Shown here piece after piece: positions 41,344 through 50,041 of a stretch of 64,000 bases of DNA. Within the stretch, counting starts at the first letter, position 1. Each line of letters opens with the position of its first letter. Position numbers and translations under genes: made by a program. The stretch is taken from positions 1 to 64,000 of the forward strand of contig NZ_FXBL01000002.1 of the NCBI RefSeq assembly GCF_900177325.1, given 5' to 3'. The DNA comes from Mesorhizobium australicum (lineage in GTDB: Bacteria > Pseudomonadota > Alphaproteobacteria > Rhizobiales > Rhizobiaceae). The notes beneath the pieces were generated by a model. That model was not told where the DNA came from, did not search any database, and worked only from the letters and a program-made list of their open reading frames with translations.

Positions 41344-41859
41344 CTATCGCCCCCGGCCTTCGCCGGCCACCCGCCAGCCATAGGGCGTCAGCCCGCGCGG
41401 CTTGTAGACCGAAAGCGCCACGATCCCAATCAGGACTGCCAGCCCGCCGCCGGCATGCAGCGCAAGCGATAACTGCACGGTGAAGATGTCGGCGCTGTCC
41501 ATAAGACGCTGCGCAGCCTGCGCCATCCGGTTGATGTTCGCGGTCTGCGGCAGAAGAACTGCCAGTGTCACGGCCGTCAGGACCAGTTTGAAGACTATCC
41601 AGTAGTGACGGATCAGACCCCAAGGGGTGATGAGCGACTGGATGATCCCCAATAGGAGAGCCGCCGACACCAGCGGCACGATCACATAGTCGGCGGCGAC
41701 ATCCATCGCGATGGTAAAAGCCCGCACAAAGTCCTGGTTGCCGGCGGATAACGCGGCAACGACGAGAACAAGAAAGACCGCCACGGCTCCGGCCGATCCC
41801 ACGGCGCTGCTCACATGCGCGGTCAGCATCAGCTTGCGCAGCCAGGGTTTAGCGGTCAT
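41344..41859 (-). CDS. Membrane protein, DUF2269-like
   Basis: This 171-residue protein has four hydrophobic helices with His at helix starts (LTAHVSSAVGSAG near residue 15, LIRHYWIVFKLVL near residue 85, LALHAGGGLAVLIG near residue 140). This suggests heme or metal ligation, as in small cytochrome-b-like or DUF2269 proteins. No firm family. Its ATG overlaps the stop of the preceding 57-residue gene by 4 bases. It is probably in the same transcript as the copper genes that follow. Confidence 0.6.
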   Translation of the reverse strand: MTAKPWLRKLMLTAHVSSAVGSAGAVAVFLVLVVAALSAGNQDFVRAFTIAMDVAADYVIVPLVSAALLLGIIQSLITPWGLIRHYWIVFKLVLTAVTLAVLLPQTANINRMAQAAQRLMDSADIFTVQLSLALHAGGGLAVLIGIVALSVYKPRGLTPYGWRVAGEGRGR

Positions 41860-42029
41860 GGCGTTTTCTCCTGCTGCGAGAACGCGCCCGCGTGCCGCCA
41901 AGGACCATGCTCCCCGCCGGCGCCGGTCGCGATTGCGACGCCGGCAACAATCAGCAGAAGCGGCGCCGCTGCGGCGGCGCGTTTCACCCAGCGCGGCGTC
42001 CCGGCGTAGGGCGGACGATTGTCTGTCAT
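41856..42029 (-). CDS. Small single-helix membrane protein
   Basis: This 57-residue protein (MTDNRPPYAGTPRWVKRAAA then a hydrophobic helix) ends in GGEHGPWRHAGAFSQQEKTP. It has no recognised family. It is likely first in the long minus-strand copper operon, with its start about 80 bases from the divergent gene at 42107. Confidence 0.5.
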   Translation of the reverse strand: MTDNRPPYAGTPRWVKRAAAAAPLLLIVAGVAIATGAGGEHGPWRHAGAFSQQEKTP

Positions 42030-42106
42030 GATGTCACTCCCGCAGATGTGTTTTCCCTGGCCGGCAAAGTTTGTGCTATTGTCAGCACCTCTCCCGGGAG
42101 GAGATG

Positions 42107-42463
42107 ATGCGTGCCGTTTTTGTATGGGCAAGTGTAGTACTGGCGAGCGAAGCGGCGGCTGAACCGCGGGTCTTCTACACGGCGCATTTTCCGGACCATA
42201 CATCGATCGAGCTGAGCGTCATGGGCTACGGCGTGCCGCAGGATGGCGGCTACGATTTTGACGTCGCCATCGGCCTCGCCGAGCTCGGCGCCGACGGCGC
42301 GCTGCAGTTCTTCGACCGAAGCAGCCACCACGCCCGCATCCGCTGCGCCCCGCCAGCCTATGTGCGTTTCGGCGAGCATCGCTTTCCCATGGTGACGGCG
42401 GCGGCGCCCCCCGACTGGAAGCAGGACCTCTGGAAGGCCTACTGCGAAGTGCCTTCGTCCTGA
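42107..42463 (+). CDS. Exported protein of unknown function
   Basis: This 118-residue protein starts after a GGGAGGAG ribosome site and has a short signal (AVFVWASVVLASEAAAEP). The mature part (HFPDHTSIELSVMGYGVPQD, FDRSSHHARIRCAPPAYVRF) is likely beta-rich and has two cysteines. An ATG three bases upstream is also possible. I do not recognise it. It converges with pdxJ, leaving only two bases between stops. Confidence 0.55.
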   Translation: MRAVFVWASVVLASEAAAEPRVFYTAHFPDHTSIELSVMGYGVPQDGGYDFDVAIGLAELGADGALQFFDRSSHHARIRCAPPAYVRFGEHRFPMVTAAAPPDWKQDLWKAYCEVPSS

Positions 42464-42465
42464 CC

Positions 42466-43191
42466 TCATGGCTGCCGTGCCCGCGCGATCAGCTCTTTCA
42501 TGTGCGCGATGACGAACGGCAGGCCGGAGAACACCGCCTCACCGACCAGATAATGCCCGATATTGAGCTCGGCGACAGGCGCAAGCGCCGCGACGGGCGT
42601 CACGTTTTCGAACGTCAGCCCGTGCCCCGCGTGGCATTCGATACCGGCCTGCGCGGCGCGCTCAGCGGCCGCCGCGAGGCGCGCGAGCTCCCCTGCCGCG
42701 CCGTCTTTTTCGGCATAGGTTCCCGTGTGCAGCTCGACGACCGGCGCGCCGATCAGGGCGGCCGCGTCCACCTGCGCCTCCTCGGGATCGATGAACAGCG
42801 AGACGCGGATGCCGGCTTCTGAAAGGCGAGCGACGAACGGCTTCAGCGTGCCGGCCATGCCGGCCGCATCAAGCCCGCCTTCGGTGGTCACCTCCTGCCT
42901 TTTCTCAGGGACAAGGCACACGGCGTGCGGCCTTGTCTTCAGCGCGATGCCGAGCATCTCGTCGGTGACGGCCATTTCAAGGTTCAGCGGCGCGCTGATG
43001 GCAGCCCGCACCCTTGCGACATCCTCGTCGCGTATGTGGCGGCGGTCTTCCCGCAGATGCATGGTGATGCCGTCGGCGCCCGCGCTGATCGCCTCCTGCG
43101 CCGCGCGCAGCGGGTCGGGATGAGGGCCGCCGCGCGCGTTGCGGATGGTGGCGACGTGATCGATGTTGAAACCAAGACGCACTTTCTTCAT
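42466..43191 (-). CDS. pdxJ: Pyridoxine 5'-phosphate synthase PdxJ
   Basis: This 241-residue enzyme makes pyridoxine 5'-phosphate from 1-deoxyxylulose 5-phosphate and aminoacetone phosphate. It has the family start LGFNIDHVATIRNARGGPHP, the active site GADGITMHLREDRRHI, and the later CHAGHGLTFENV and NIGHYLVGEAVFSGL. The sequence is full length and appears intact. Its ATG overlaps the pdxA stop by 4 bases. It is the last gene of a copper-type operon starting at copZ. Functional reasons for this placement are given under findings. Confidence 0.96.
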   Translation of the reverse strand: MKKVRLGFNIDHVATIRNARGGPHPDPLRAAQEAISAGADGITMHLREDRRHIRDEDVARVRAAISAPLNLEMAVTDEMLGIALKTRPHAVCLVPEKRQEVTTEGGLDAAGMAGTLKPFVARLSEAGIRVSLFIDPEEAQVDAAALIGAPVVELHTGTYAEKDGAAGELARLAAAAERAAQAGIECHAGHGLTFENVTPVAALAPVAELNIGHYLVGEAVFSGLPFVIAHMKELIARARQP

Positions 43192-44186
43192 GCCGATGTC
43201 TCCCGGTGGGCTGCGATTTTTGCGGCAAGCTTCAAGGCCGCGATCAGGCTGCCCGGATCGGCGATGCCCTTGCCGGCGATATCGAGCGCCGTGCCATGAT
43301 CAGGCGAGGTCCTGACGAACGGCAGGCCCAGCGTCACATTGACCCCCTCGTCCATGGCGAGGGTCTTCAGCGGGATCAGCGCCTGGTCATGGTAAAGGCA
43401 AAGCGCTGCATCGTAACCCGCCCGCGCGCGGGCGGTGAACATGGTGTCGGGAGACAGCGGCCCGAAAGCCTCTATGCCGGTCGCCCGCAAGGCGGCGATC
43501 GCCGGCGCGACGATCCGCTCTTCCTCATCGCCCATATCGCCGTTTTCGCCGGCATGCGGGTTTAGACCGGCGACCGCAAGGCGCGGGGATTTGATGCCGA
43601 AATCGCGCTGCAGGCCCAGCGCGGCCGCGCGTCCCGTTTCTTCGATCAGCGCCGGTGTCAGGCGCGCGATCGCCGTGCGCAGCGCCTCGTGGATGGTCAC
43701 AGGTACGACCCGCAGGCCCGCCCCCTCTAGCATCATCACCGCCTTGCCCGCGCCCGCCCGCGCCTCAAGAAATTCCGTATGGCCGGGATAGGGAAAACCA
43801 GCCTGATGCAGGCTGTGTTTCTGGATCGGGTTGGTGACGATGGCGGATGCCCGCCCGGCCAGCGCATGATCCATTGCCATTTCGATGGAGCACACGACGG
43901 CGGGCGCATGGGCGGGAGATGCGACCTTCGTGGTGACTTTCGCGGCGAGCGGCATGTCGATGACAGGCAGGCCTTTCGCAAAAGCGGCGGTCGCCTGCTC
44001 CGGGCCTTCTATCGCGATGACGGCCACGCCCATCCCTGTCAGCCGGGCCGCGTCGTCAATGAGGCCGGCATGGCCGCAGTAGTAAAATGGCAGCCCCTCA
44101 TCCTGCAGCGCGCGGTACGCCCTGACGGTGATCTCCGCACCGACGCCTCCCGGTTCGCCCATGGTCAGGGCCATGGGCTTCCTCAT
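43188..44186 (-). CDS. pdxA: 4-hydroxythreonine-4-phosphate dehydrogenase PdxA
   Basis: This 332-residue enzyme oxidises 4-phosphohydroxy-L-threonine to feed PdxJ in the DXP-dependent vitamin B6 route. The start MRKPMALTMGEPGGVGAEIT and the metal- and substrate-binding motifs are present: VTNPIQKHSLHQAGFPYPGH near residue 130, GLNPHAGENGDMG near residue 230 and YHDQALIPLKTL near residue 280. PdxA uses a divalent metal ion bound by three His. It overlaps the multicopper oxidase gene by 4 bases and pdxJ by 4 bases, so all are coupled. Confidence 0.96.
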   Translation of the reverse strand: MRKPMALTMGEPGGVGAEITVRAYRALQDEGLPFYYCGHAGLIDDAARLTGMGVAVIAIEGPEQATAAFAKGLPVIDMPLAAKVTTKVASPAHAPAVVCSIEMAMDHALAGRASAIVTNPIQKHSLHQAGFPYPGHTEFLEARAGAGKAVMMLEGAGLRVVPVTIHEALRTAIARLTPALIEETGRAAALGLQRDFGIKSPRLAVAGLNPHAGENGDMGDEEERIVAPAIAALRATGIEAFGPLSPDTMFTARARAGYDAALCLYHDQALIPLKTLAMDEGVNVTLGLPFVRTSPDHGTALDIAGKGIADPGSLIAALKLAAKIAAHRETSA

Positions 44187-46144
44187 GGCGCCACCTCGAT
44201 AACGACCATCAGCCCCCCGCCGCCCTTCGTTTCTACATTGTTGTTCGTGGTGTGGTGCGGGATATGGCAGTGCAGCAGCCACTTGCCGGGCCGGCGGGCC
44301 GTCCAGAGGACATCGAATCTTTGCCCCGGTCCCACGTTCACAGTGTCAGCGAGATAGCGCGCGCTTGGAGCAAGGTTTAATCCATCGACCGCCGCGACCT
44401 CGAACGGCCCGCCATGGATATGCATGGGGTGGATGGCGGTCGTATGCGAGCCGACAAAACGCACCTTCAGCACCTGGCCCGTCTTCATGCGGATCGTTTC
44501 GGTCGCAGGATATGACTTTCCGTTGATGGTGAAGAAATTGGGCAGGCCCCCTTCCATCGGCATCGCGGGGAAAGTCAGCCATTCCCTTTTGAGCCATTCC
44601 TGGAGCTGGACCGTGTATTCAAGGTCGGCGGGGATCTCGTCCGCCTGGTTCGCCGGGTCGATGATCAGGGCGCCGTAGAGCCCCAGCGACTGCTGGCGGT
44701 CGACATGGTCATGGGTGTGGTAAAAATAGGTGCCGTGCTGCGCGGCCGTGAATTCGTAAGTAAAGGAGGCGCCCGGCGCGATGGGGTCCTGCGTGATTTC
44801 AGCCGGTCCGTCCATGGCGTTGGGAAGGATCAGGCCGTGCCAGTGAACGGTCGTGCTTTCCGGCAGCGTGTTCGTCACATTAATGCGGATGCGGTCGCCC
44901 TCGCGGATGCGCAGCGTCGGCCCCGGCACCTGCCCGTTGAAAGCATAGGCTTCCACGGTCTCATCGGGGAGGATCGGCCAGCGAATGACCGCGGCCTCAA
45001 GGTCGAATATCTTGACCCCGCCCTCGATACGCGGCTCCAGCACGCGGCTTCCGGTCTGGTCCGGGGGGGCTTCGTAGGTGACAAGACGCGGGTCGATGGC
45101 CGCCATATCGCGCATGGATGCCGCCGGCGTGTCGAAATCCATGATCATGCCGGGCGCCATGATGACGTCGCCGACATCATGGGCGCTCAGCCTCATGTTG
45201 ACGTGAAGGAACGGCCAGGCAAACCCCGCTGCCAGCATCAGGCTCGTAAACACCGCCATGGCGCCGACCTGCGTGCGCGTCGGCGCGAAGGCCGGCGGCA
45301 GGTCCCCGCCATGGTCATGAGACCCCGTGTCTTTTTCACCGCGCTGATGATGATCATGATCACGATGATCATCATCACCTTGCCCGTCCTGCTGATCATG
45401 CGCCGCGTGATCGCCATGGTGATGCTGATGCTGCGGCGCCGCGGCCGGCTTCGCCGCCGCGCTATGCGCCCCGCGATCCTCCCGTACGGTCATCAGACCG
45501 TGCTTCAGGCGCTTGGCGACCAGCCAGACATTGAAGGGATAGGCGAGCGCAAACCCGGCACTGATGCCGAGCGCCATGACGCCCCAGAACAGCAGTTCCC
45601 CCGGCCACATGGCACGCATGTCGCGCCCCATCATCAGCGTGGCCATGACGGGCGCCATCGCCGCCATCATGGCGTTCATGCTGATGAACTCCGGCATGAA
45701 AGAATGGCGGACGTTCTGCCAGTAGGTGCCGCCCATCATGCTCTTCATGAACAGCGCCTGGACAATGAAGAGCCCGATGACGAAGCCGGCAATATATTCG
45801 ATGATGATGTCGAGCCACATCGGCAGGCCGAGGAGCGCGGTGATCGCGGCGGCGATGATGATGCCGGTGGCGTCGCCCGCCACGCAGTGAATGGTGCTGC
45901 CGATACCCTGCTTCCAGAGCGGCTTTACGAACTCTTCGTGAGTGCGCGGTCGCGGCTCCTTGTCGGCCAGCACATACATCAGAAGGCCGACCGGCCCCAT
46001 ATAAAGGGTGACGAGGATAAACCCACATTTCATGACGGCGGGTTCGGGATTGGCGCGGAACTGATCCCACGCGACATAGGCTGTGCTGAGGCCCGCAAGG
46101 ACGAACCAGACCGCCAGGAAATAATCGATCGGCTGGACGAACAT
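44183..46144 (-). CDS. Fusion of a DUF4396 membrane domain to a multicopper oxidase
   Basis: This 653-residue protein joins two parts. Residues about 1-235 are a DUF4396 membrane domain with several helices and the family motif STIHCVAGDATGIIIAA. A His-rich linker of about 45 residues (HQHHHGD, DDDHRDHDHHQ) and another helix follow. The rest is a multicopper oxidase with TTVHWHGLILPNAMDG, TYFYHTHDHVDRQ, HPMHIHGGPFEV and WLLHCHIPHHTTNN. The oxidase would thus be anchored at the inner membrane facing the periplasm, next to a metal-binding loop. It overlaps pdxA by 4 bases. It probably oxidises Cu(I) or an organic substrate. Confidence 0.88.
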   Translation of the reverse strand: MFVQPIDYFLAVWFVLAGLSTAYVAWDQFRANPEPAVMKCGFILVTLYMGPVGLLMYVLADKEPRPRTHEEFVKPLWKQGIGSTIHCVAGDATGIIIAAAITALLGLPMWLDIIIEYIAGFVIGLFIVQALFMKSMMGGTYWQNVRHSFMPEFISMNAMMAAMAPVMATLMMGRDMRAMWPGELLFWGVMALGISAGFALAYPFNVWLVAKRLKHGLMTVREDRGAHSAAAKPAAAPQHQHHHGDHAAHDQQDGQGDDDHRDHDHHQRGEKDTGSHDHGGDLPPAFAPTRTQVGAMAVFTSLMLAAGFAWPFLHVNMRLSAHDVGDVIMAPGMIMDFDTPAASMRDMAAIDPRLVTYEAPPDQTGSRVLEPRIEGGVKIFDLEAAVIRWPILPDETVEAYAFNGQVPGPTLRIREGDRIRINVTNTLPESTTVHWHGLILPNAMDGPAEITQDPIAPGASFTYEFTAAQHGTYFYHTHDHVDRQQSLGLYGALIIDPANQADEIPADLEYTVQLQEWLKREWLTFPAMPMEGGLPNFFTINGKSYPATETIRMKTGQVLKVRFVGSHTTAIHPMHIHGGPFEVAAVDGLNLAPSARYLADTVNVGPGQRFDVLWTARRPGKWLLHCHIPHHTTNNNVETKGGGGLMVVIEVAP

Positions 46145-46671
46145 CAGGGCTTCTCTCTGTAGACGGCATGGCACGCAGTGCAGCCCTGTAGCATCATGTG
46201 GAACACGTGCTCGGCCGGTATCGATTGAAGATTGTCCGTTTTCTGCGCGCGGCGTCCCAGAAGACTGCTGGCGCCCGCTTCTGTCCCGGCGCCCATGCGC
46301 ATTGCGGGCGTCAGGGTGTTGGCGGCCTTTTCTGCCAGCGCCTGCGCCTCGCGGCGCAGTTCCCGGGCGAGCGCTGCGAATTCATCGGGCTTCTCGGCAA
46401 TAGCAGCGCGGGCTGCACTCGGTGGCCCCAGGGTTTCGGGAGGAAACTGCGCGGCAAGCGTGTCGCCGGCGTGCGCGGCGATGGTTTCAGCCGCCGCGCG
46501 GAACCGGCGCTGATCGTACGCGGCGGGCTCTTTGAACATCCCGGCGATAATCCTCGCGGACGCGGCCATGTCCTTCATTCCCTGCTGGCGCTCTGTGACA
46601 ATCGCCGCCATGCCCCCGGCAAAGGCGCCGGTCACACCAGCCGCCAGAACGAGAGCGAAGGCGCCGCGCAT
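46144..46671 (-). CDS. Cytochrome c' -like (class II) protein
   Basis: This 175-residue exported protein has a signal (about residues 1-24) and the four-helix-bundle pattern of class II c-type cytochromes. The heme-binding CxxCH is near the C-terminus (LQGCTACHAVYREKP), as the class requires. It may accept electrons from, or protect, the neighbouring copper oxidase. Its stop and the start of the fusion gene share one base, and cueR ends three bases upstream, so it belongs to the copZ-cueR transcript. Confidence 0.85.
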   Translation of the reverse strand: MRGAFALVLAAGVTGAFAGGMAAIVTERQQGMKDMAASARIIAGMFKEPAAYDQRRFRAAAETIAAHAGDTLAAQFPPETLGPPSAARAAIAEKPDEFAALARELRREAQALAEKAANTLTPAMRMGAGTEAGASSLLGRRAQKTDNLQSIPAEHVFHMMLQGCTACHAVYREKP

Positions 46672-46674
46672 CGT

Positions 46675-47058
46675 TCAGCCGGCCAGTTCATCGATGATCG
46701 GGCAGTCGGGACGGCTGTCTCCGCTGCAGCAGCGAACGAGGTGGCGCAGGGTATTGCGCAGCTCGGTCAGCTCGCGCAGGCGCGTTTCAAGCTCGTCGAG
46801 CTTGGTCTGCGCGATGGCTTTCACTTCAGCGCTCTCGCGCGTCTTGTCCTCGTAAAGCGACAGAAGCTGTCGGCACTCCTCGACGGAAAAGCCGAGGTTT
46901 CGCGCGCGTTTTAGAAAGCGCAGCTTGTGCACGTCGGTTTCGGCGTATTCGCGATAGCCGTTCAGCCCGCGCGTCGCCTTCACCAGACCCACCTCTTCAT
47001 AATAGCGGATGGTCTTGGCGGGCAGACCCGACCTCTCTGCCGCGGTTCCGATATTCAT
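46675..47058 (-). CDS. cueR: Copper-responsive MerR-family regulator CueR
   Basis: This 127-residue protein has the MerR helix-turn-helix ([20 protein letters not shown] then [10 protein letters not shown]), a long dimer helix and the CueR metal loop with [18 protein letters not shown] at the end. The two Cys (CC...DC) bind Cu(I). It is encoded between copZ and the cytochrome gene. It would activate both divergent promoters at 47394 and 47444. Confidence 0.95.
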   Translation of the reverse strand: MNIGTAAERSGLPAKTIRYYEEVGLVKATRGLNGYREYAETDVHKLRFLKRARNLGFSVEECRQLLSLYEDKTRESAEVKAIAQTKLDELETRLRELTELRNTLRHLVRCCSGDSRPDCPIIDELAG

Positions 47059-47118
47059 GGCTTTCCTTCCCTTCCCGGCTTCCGGCCGGGCGACCAGATG
47101 CCGCCCGGCCGGAAGATA

Positions 47119-47322
47119 TCAGCGTGCGCCGACCGTCGCCGGGTAGCCGGCCTTTTCAAGCGCGGCCTGCAGCGCGGCCGGTGCGGCAGCGCTTTCTACG
47201 GTAACGGTCTGAGCGGACAGATCGGTGCTGACGGCGGCGTCGGCATCGACGCTCTTGACGGCCTTGGTTACGACACCGACACAGTGCCCGCAGGTCATAT
47301 CAGGTACGTTGAGGGTCAACAT
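47119..47322 (-). CDS. copZ: CopZ-like copper chaperone
   Basis: This 67-residue heavy-metal-associated domain protein has the metal motif [14 protein letters not shown] (MxCxxC) at about residues 9-14. The ATG at 47322 was chosen because the domain begins there and a CueR-type promoter lies just upstream. It would carry Cu(I) to the CopA pump encoded divergently. cueR follows after 60 bases on the same strand. Confidence 0.92.
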   Translation of the reverse strand: MLTLNVPDMTCGHCVGVVTKAVKSVDADAAVSTDLSAQTVTVESAAAPAALQAALEKAGYPATVGAR

Positions 47323-47363
47323 GGCAAGCTCCTTTTCCGGGCCCGCCGGGGGCCCTTGCTCAA

Positions 47364-47394
47364 GAGATGGGGCTTCCAGCCACAGGAAGGTCAA
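47364..47394 (-). promoter_or_regulatory. CueR-type promoter of the copZ-cueR operon
   Basis: On the minus strand a -35 TTGACC (47394-47389) and a -10-like CATCTC (47369-47364) have a 19-base spacer containing TTCCTGTGGCTGGAAG. This matches the CueR box ACCTTCC-N7-GGAAG. The site faces away from the promoter at 47444. Confidence 0.85.
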
Positions 47395-47443
47395 GGGCTG
47401 TTTCTCATAAAAAGACCGGCCTTAAAATTTCGTCAGCCGCCTG

Positions 47444-47474
47444 TTGACCTTCCTGTAACGGGAAGCCCTACATC
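47444..47474 (+). promoter_or_regulatory. CueR-type promoter of copA
   Basis: A -35 TTGACC (47444-47449) and a -10 TACATC (47469-47474) are 19 bases apart around ACCTTCC-N7-GGAAG (TTCCTGTAACGGGAAG). The box closely matches that of the divergent promoter at 47394, so one CueR controls both copZ and copA. Confidence 0.87.
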
Positions 47475-47505
47475 ACCGTCAGAGCCCCTTTCACAGCAAG
47501 CGGTG

Positions 47506-49998
47506 ATGACCATGAACGCCCCTTTCAAACCTGAAACGACCGTGCCGGCCGGCGAGACCTTTGCGATCGAGGGCATGACCTGCGCCTCGTGCGTCAGGCG
47601 CGTCGAACAGGCGATCGAAAAGCTCCCGGGGGTGGCGAGCGCCGCGGTCAATTTGGCGACAGAAAGCGCGCGCGTGACCTACGATGCCCCCGTCGCCGCG
47701 GGCGCCGTGACCGCAGCGATCAGGGGCGCCGGCTACGAAGTCAGGACCGGCGAAGCTGATTTCACCATCGGCGGCATGACATGCGCGTCGTGCGTCAGGC
47801 GCGTGGAGAAGGCCATTGCGGCTGTTCCCGGCGTCACAGGCGCTTCTGTCAATCTCGCGACCGAGCGCGCGCATGTTCAAAGCGCTGGGCCTGTCCCCGC
47901 TGACGCCGTCATCGCTGCGGTCGCTGCTGCCGGTTACGAAGCACGCCTTGTGGCCGATACAGCAGCCCCTGACGACCGGCAGGCCGCCGCGCGCGCGGCG
48001 GAACAGAAGGCGCTCGCGCGCGACGTGATAATTGCCGCCAGCCTGACGCTGCCGCTGTTCCTCATCGAAATGGCAATTCATTTTATTCCCGGCTTCCATC
48101 ACAGCGTTGAAAGCGTGATCAGCCGGCAGAGCCTCTACCTTGTATATTTCGCGCTCGCGGGGATCGTGCAATTCGGGCCGGGCCTGCGCTTCTATCGCAA
48201 GGGCGTCCCGGCGCTGCTGCGCGGGGCTCTGGACATGAACGCGCTTGTCGTGCTGGGATCGACGGCGGCCTTTGCGTATTCGGTTATGGCGACCTTTGCC
48301 TCCGGTCTGCTCCCGGCCGGCACGGTGAACGTCTACTATGAAGCCTCTGCGGTGATCATCACGCTGATCTTGCTCGGGCGCTATCTCGAAGCGCGGGCGA
48401 AGGGCCGCACGAGCGAAGCCATCAGGCGGCTCGCCGGCCTTCAGGTGAAGGCGGCGAGCGTTGAGCGCGGCGGCGCCTTCGTCGAGCTGCCCCTGTCCGC
48501 GATCAATGTCGGCGATATCGTCAGGGCGCGCCCGGGCGAGCGCATCGCCGTTGACGGCGTTGTGGTCTCGGGGCGGTCCTATGTCGATGAATCCATGATC
48601 TCGGGCGAGCCGGCGCCGGTCGGGAAGCAAGAGGGCGACGAGCTTGTCGGCGGCACCGTCAACAAGTCGGGAAGCCTGACCTACCGGGCTAGCCGCGTCG
48701 GCGCGGATACGCTCCTCGCGCAGATCATCCGGATGGTGGAAGCGGCGCAGGGCGCGAAGCTCCCGATCCAGGCGCTGGTTGACAAGGTGACGGCGTGGTT
48801 CGTGCCGGCGGTCATCGTAGCGGCGCTCGCGACCTTCGCGGTCTGGCTGGTCTTCGGGCCGGAGCCGGCCCTGTCCTTTGCCCTTGTGAATGCGGTTGCC
48901 GTTCTCATCATCGCCTGCCCGTGCGCCATGGGCCTTGCGACCCCGACCTCCATTATGGTCGGCACGGGGCGTGCGGCGGAGTTGGGCGTACTGTTTCGCA
49001 ACGGCCAGGCGCTGCAGACCCTGAAAGACGTAACGGTCGTGGCTATCGACAAGACCGGTACGCTGACAGAAGGCCGGCCCGCGCTTACCGACTTTGTCGC
49101 GGCGCAAGGCGTGGACCGCGCGCAGGCGCTCGCTCTTGCAGCTTCCGGGGAGAGCCTGTCCGAGCACCCGGTCGCGGCCGCCCTTGTCGAAGCTGCCAAA
49201 AAGGAAGGCCTTGCGGTCAGCGAGCCGCAGAATTTCGAAGCCATTGCCGGTTACGGCATCCGGGCCGTGGTCGACGGCCATGATGTTCTGATCGGCGCGG
49301 ACCGATTGATGACGAGAGAGGGGATCGATGTGGCCGTCTTCGCAGGCGACGCGGAAGCGCTGGCCGCGGACGCGAAGACCCCCCTCTATGTGGCGATCGA
49401 CGGGCGCCTTGCGGCTCTCGTTGCCGTCGCGGACCCGCTGAAGGCGTCAACGCCGGCGGCGATTGCCGCGCTTCATGATCTGGGCCTGCGCGTGGCGATG
49501 ATCACGGGCGATAACCGCGCGACCGCCGCCGCGATCGCGCGCACGCTCGGGATCGATGACGTCGTCGCCGAAGTGCTCCCGGCCGGCAAGGTGCAGGCCC
49601 TGCAGGCGCTGCGAGAAGGACGGGCGGTCGCGTTTGTTGGAGACGGAATCAACGACGCGCCGGCCCTTGCCGAAGCCGAAGTCGGTATCGCGATCGGCAC
49701 CGGCACGGACATTGCCATCGAAAGCGCGGATGTCGTGCTGATGGGCGGCGACCTGCGCGGGGTTGTCAACGCGCTCGCGCTTTCGCGCGCCACCATGCGC
49801 AACATCCGGCAGAACTTGTTCTGGGCCTTTGCCTATAACGTCAGCCTCATCCCGGTCGCGGCCGGCGCGCTCTATCCGTTCGGCGGCACTCTGCTGTCGC
49901 CGATGCTCGCTGCCGGCGCCATGGCGCTGTCGAGCGTATTCGTGCTCGGAAATGCCCTGCGGCTGCGCCGGGTAAAGCCGGTCCTTCAGGCACGGTGA
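47506..49998 (+). CDS. copA: Cu(I)-exporting P1B-ATPase CopA
   Basis: This 830-residue pump has two N-terminal heavy-metal-associated domains, each with [12 protein letters not shown] (near residues 21 and 92). The rest carries the membrane CPC motif ([13 protein letters not shown]), [25 protein letters not shown] and the Cu(I)-type [15 protein letters not shown] and [13 protein letters not shown] helices. This is the P1B-1 Cu(I)/Ag(I) class. The ATG at 47506 follows the CueR promoter; a second ATG at 47512 is possible. It exports Cu(I) from the cytoplasm to the periplasm for oxidation or chaperone binding. Confidence 0.95.
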   Translation: MTMNAPFKPETTVPAGETFAIEGMTCASCVRRVEQAIEKLPGVASAAVNLATESARVTYDAPVAAGAVTAAIRGAGYEVRTGEADFTIGGMTCASCVRRVEKAIAAVPGVTGASVNLATERAHVQSAGPVPADAVIAAVAAAGYEARLVADTAAPDDRQAAARAAEQKALARDVIIAASLTLPLFLIEMAIHFIPGFHHSVESVISRQSLYLVYFALAGIVQFGPGLRFYRKGVPALLRGALDMNALVVLGSTAAFAYSVMATFASGLLPAGTVNVYYEASAVIITLILLGRYLEARAKGRTSEAIRRLAGLQVKAASVERGGAFVELPLSAINVGDIVRARPGERIAVDGVVVSGRSYVDESMISGEPAPVGKQEGDELVGGTVNKSGSLTYRASRVGADTLLAQIIRMVEAAQGAKLPIQALVDKVTAWFVPAVIVAALATFAVWLVFGPEPALSFALVNAVAVLIIACPCAMGLATPTSIMVGTGRAAELGVLFRNGQALQTLKDVTVVAIDKTGTLTEGRPALTDFVAAQGVDRAQALALAASGESLSEHPVAAALVEAAKKEGLAVSEPQNFEAIAGYGIRAVVDGHDVLIGADRLMTREGIDVAVFAGDAEALAADAKTPLYVAIDGRLAALVAVADPLKASTPAAIAALHDLGLRVAMITGDNRATAAAIARTLGIDDVVAEVLPAGKVQALQALREGRAVAFVGDGINDAPALAEAEVGIAIGTGTDIAIESADVVLMGGDLRGVVNALALSRATMRNIRQNLFWAFAYNVSLIPVAAGALYPFGGTLLSPMLAAGAMALSSVFVLGNALRLRRVKPVLQAR

Positions 49999-50005
49999 CA
50001 CCCGG

Positions 50006-50021
50006 GAAGGAACATTCCTTC
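50006..50021 (+). terminator. Short inverted repeat after copA
   Basis: GAAGGAA-CA-TTCCTTC is a perfect 7-base stem with a two-base loop, 8 bases after the copA stop. It could be a weak terminator. It also resembles the GGAAGG/CCTTCC arms of the CueR box but without its 7-base spacing and without a -35. Confidence 0.35.
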
Positions 50022-50041
50022 GCCGTCCCGGTTGTGTGCAC

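Noticed and set aside
44705..46162. 485-codon plus-strand frame opposite the DUF4396-multicopper oxidase fusion
   Set aside because: Shadow frame; the minus strand carries all four copper motifs and overlapping operon joins.
47491..49281. 596-codon minus-strand frame opposite copA
   Set aside because: Shadow frame; copA has full P1B-ATPase motifs and a CueR promoter.
50006..50021. Third CueR-binding site after copA
   Set aside because: The arms touch without the 7-base centre and there is no -35 or -10; more likely a simple hairpin.
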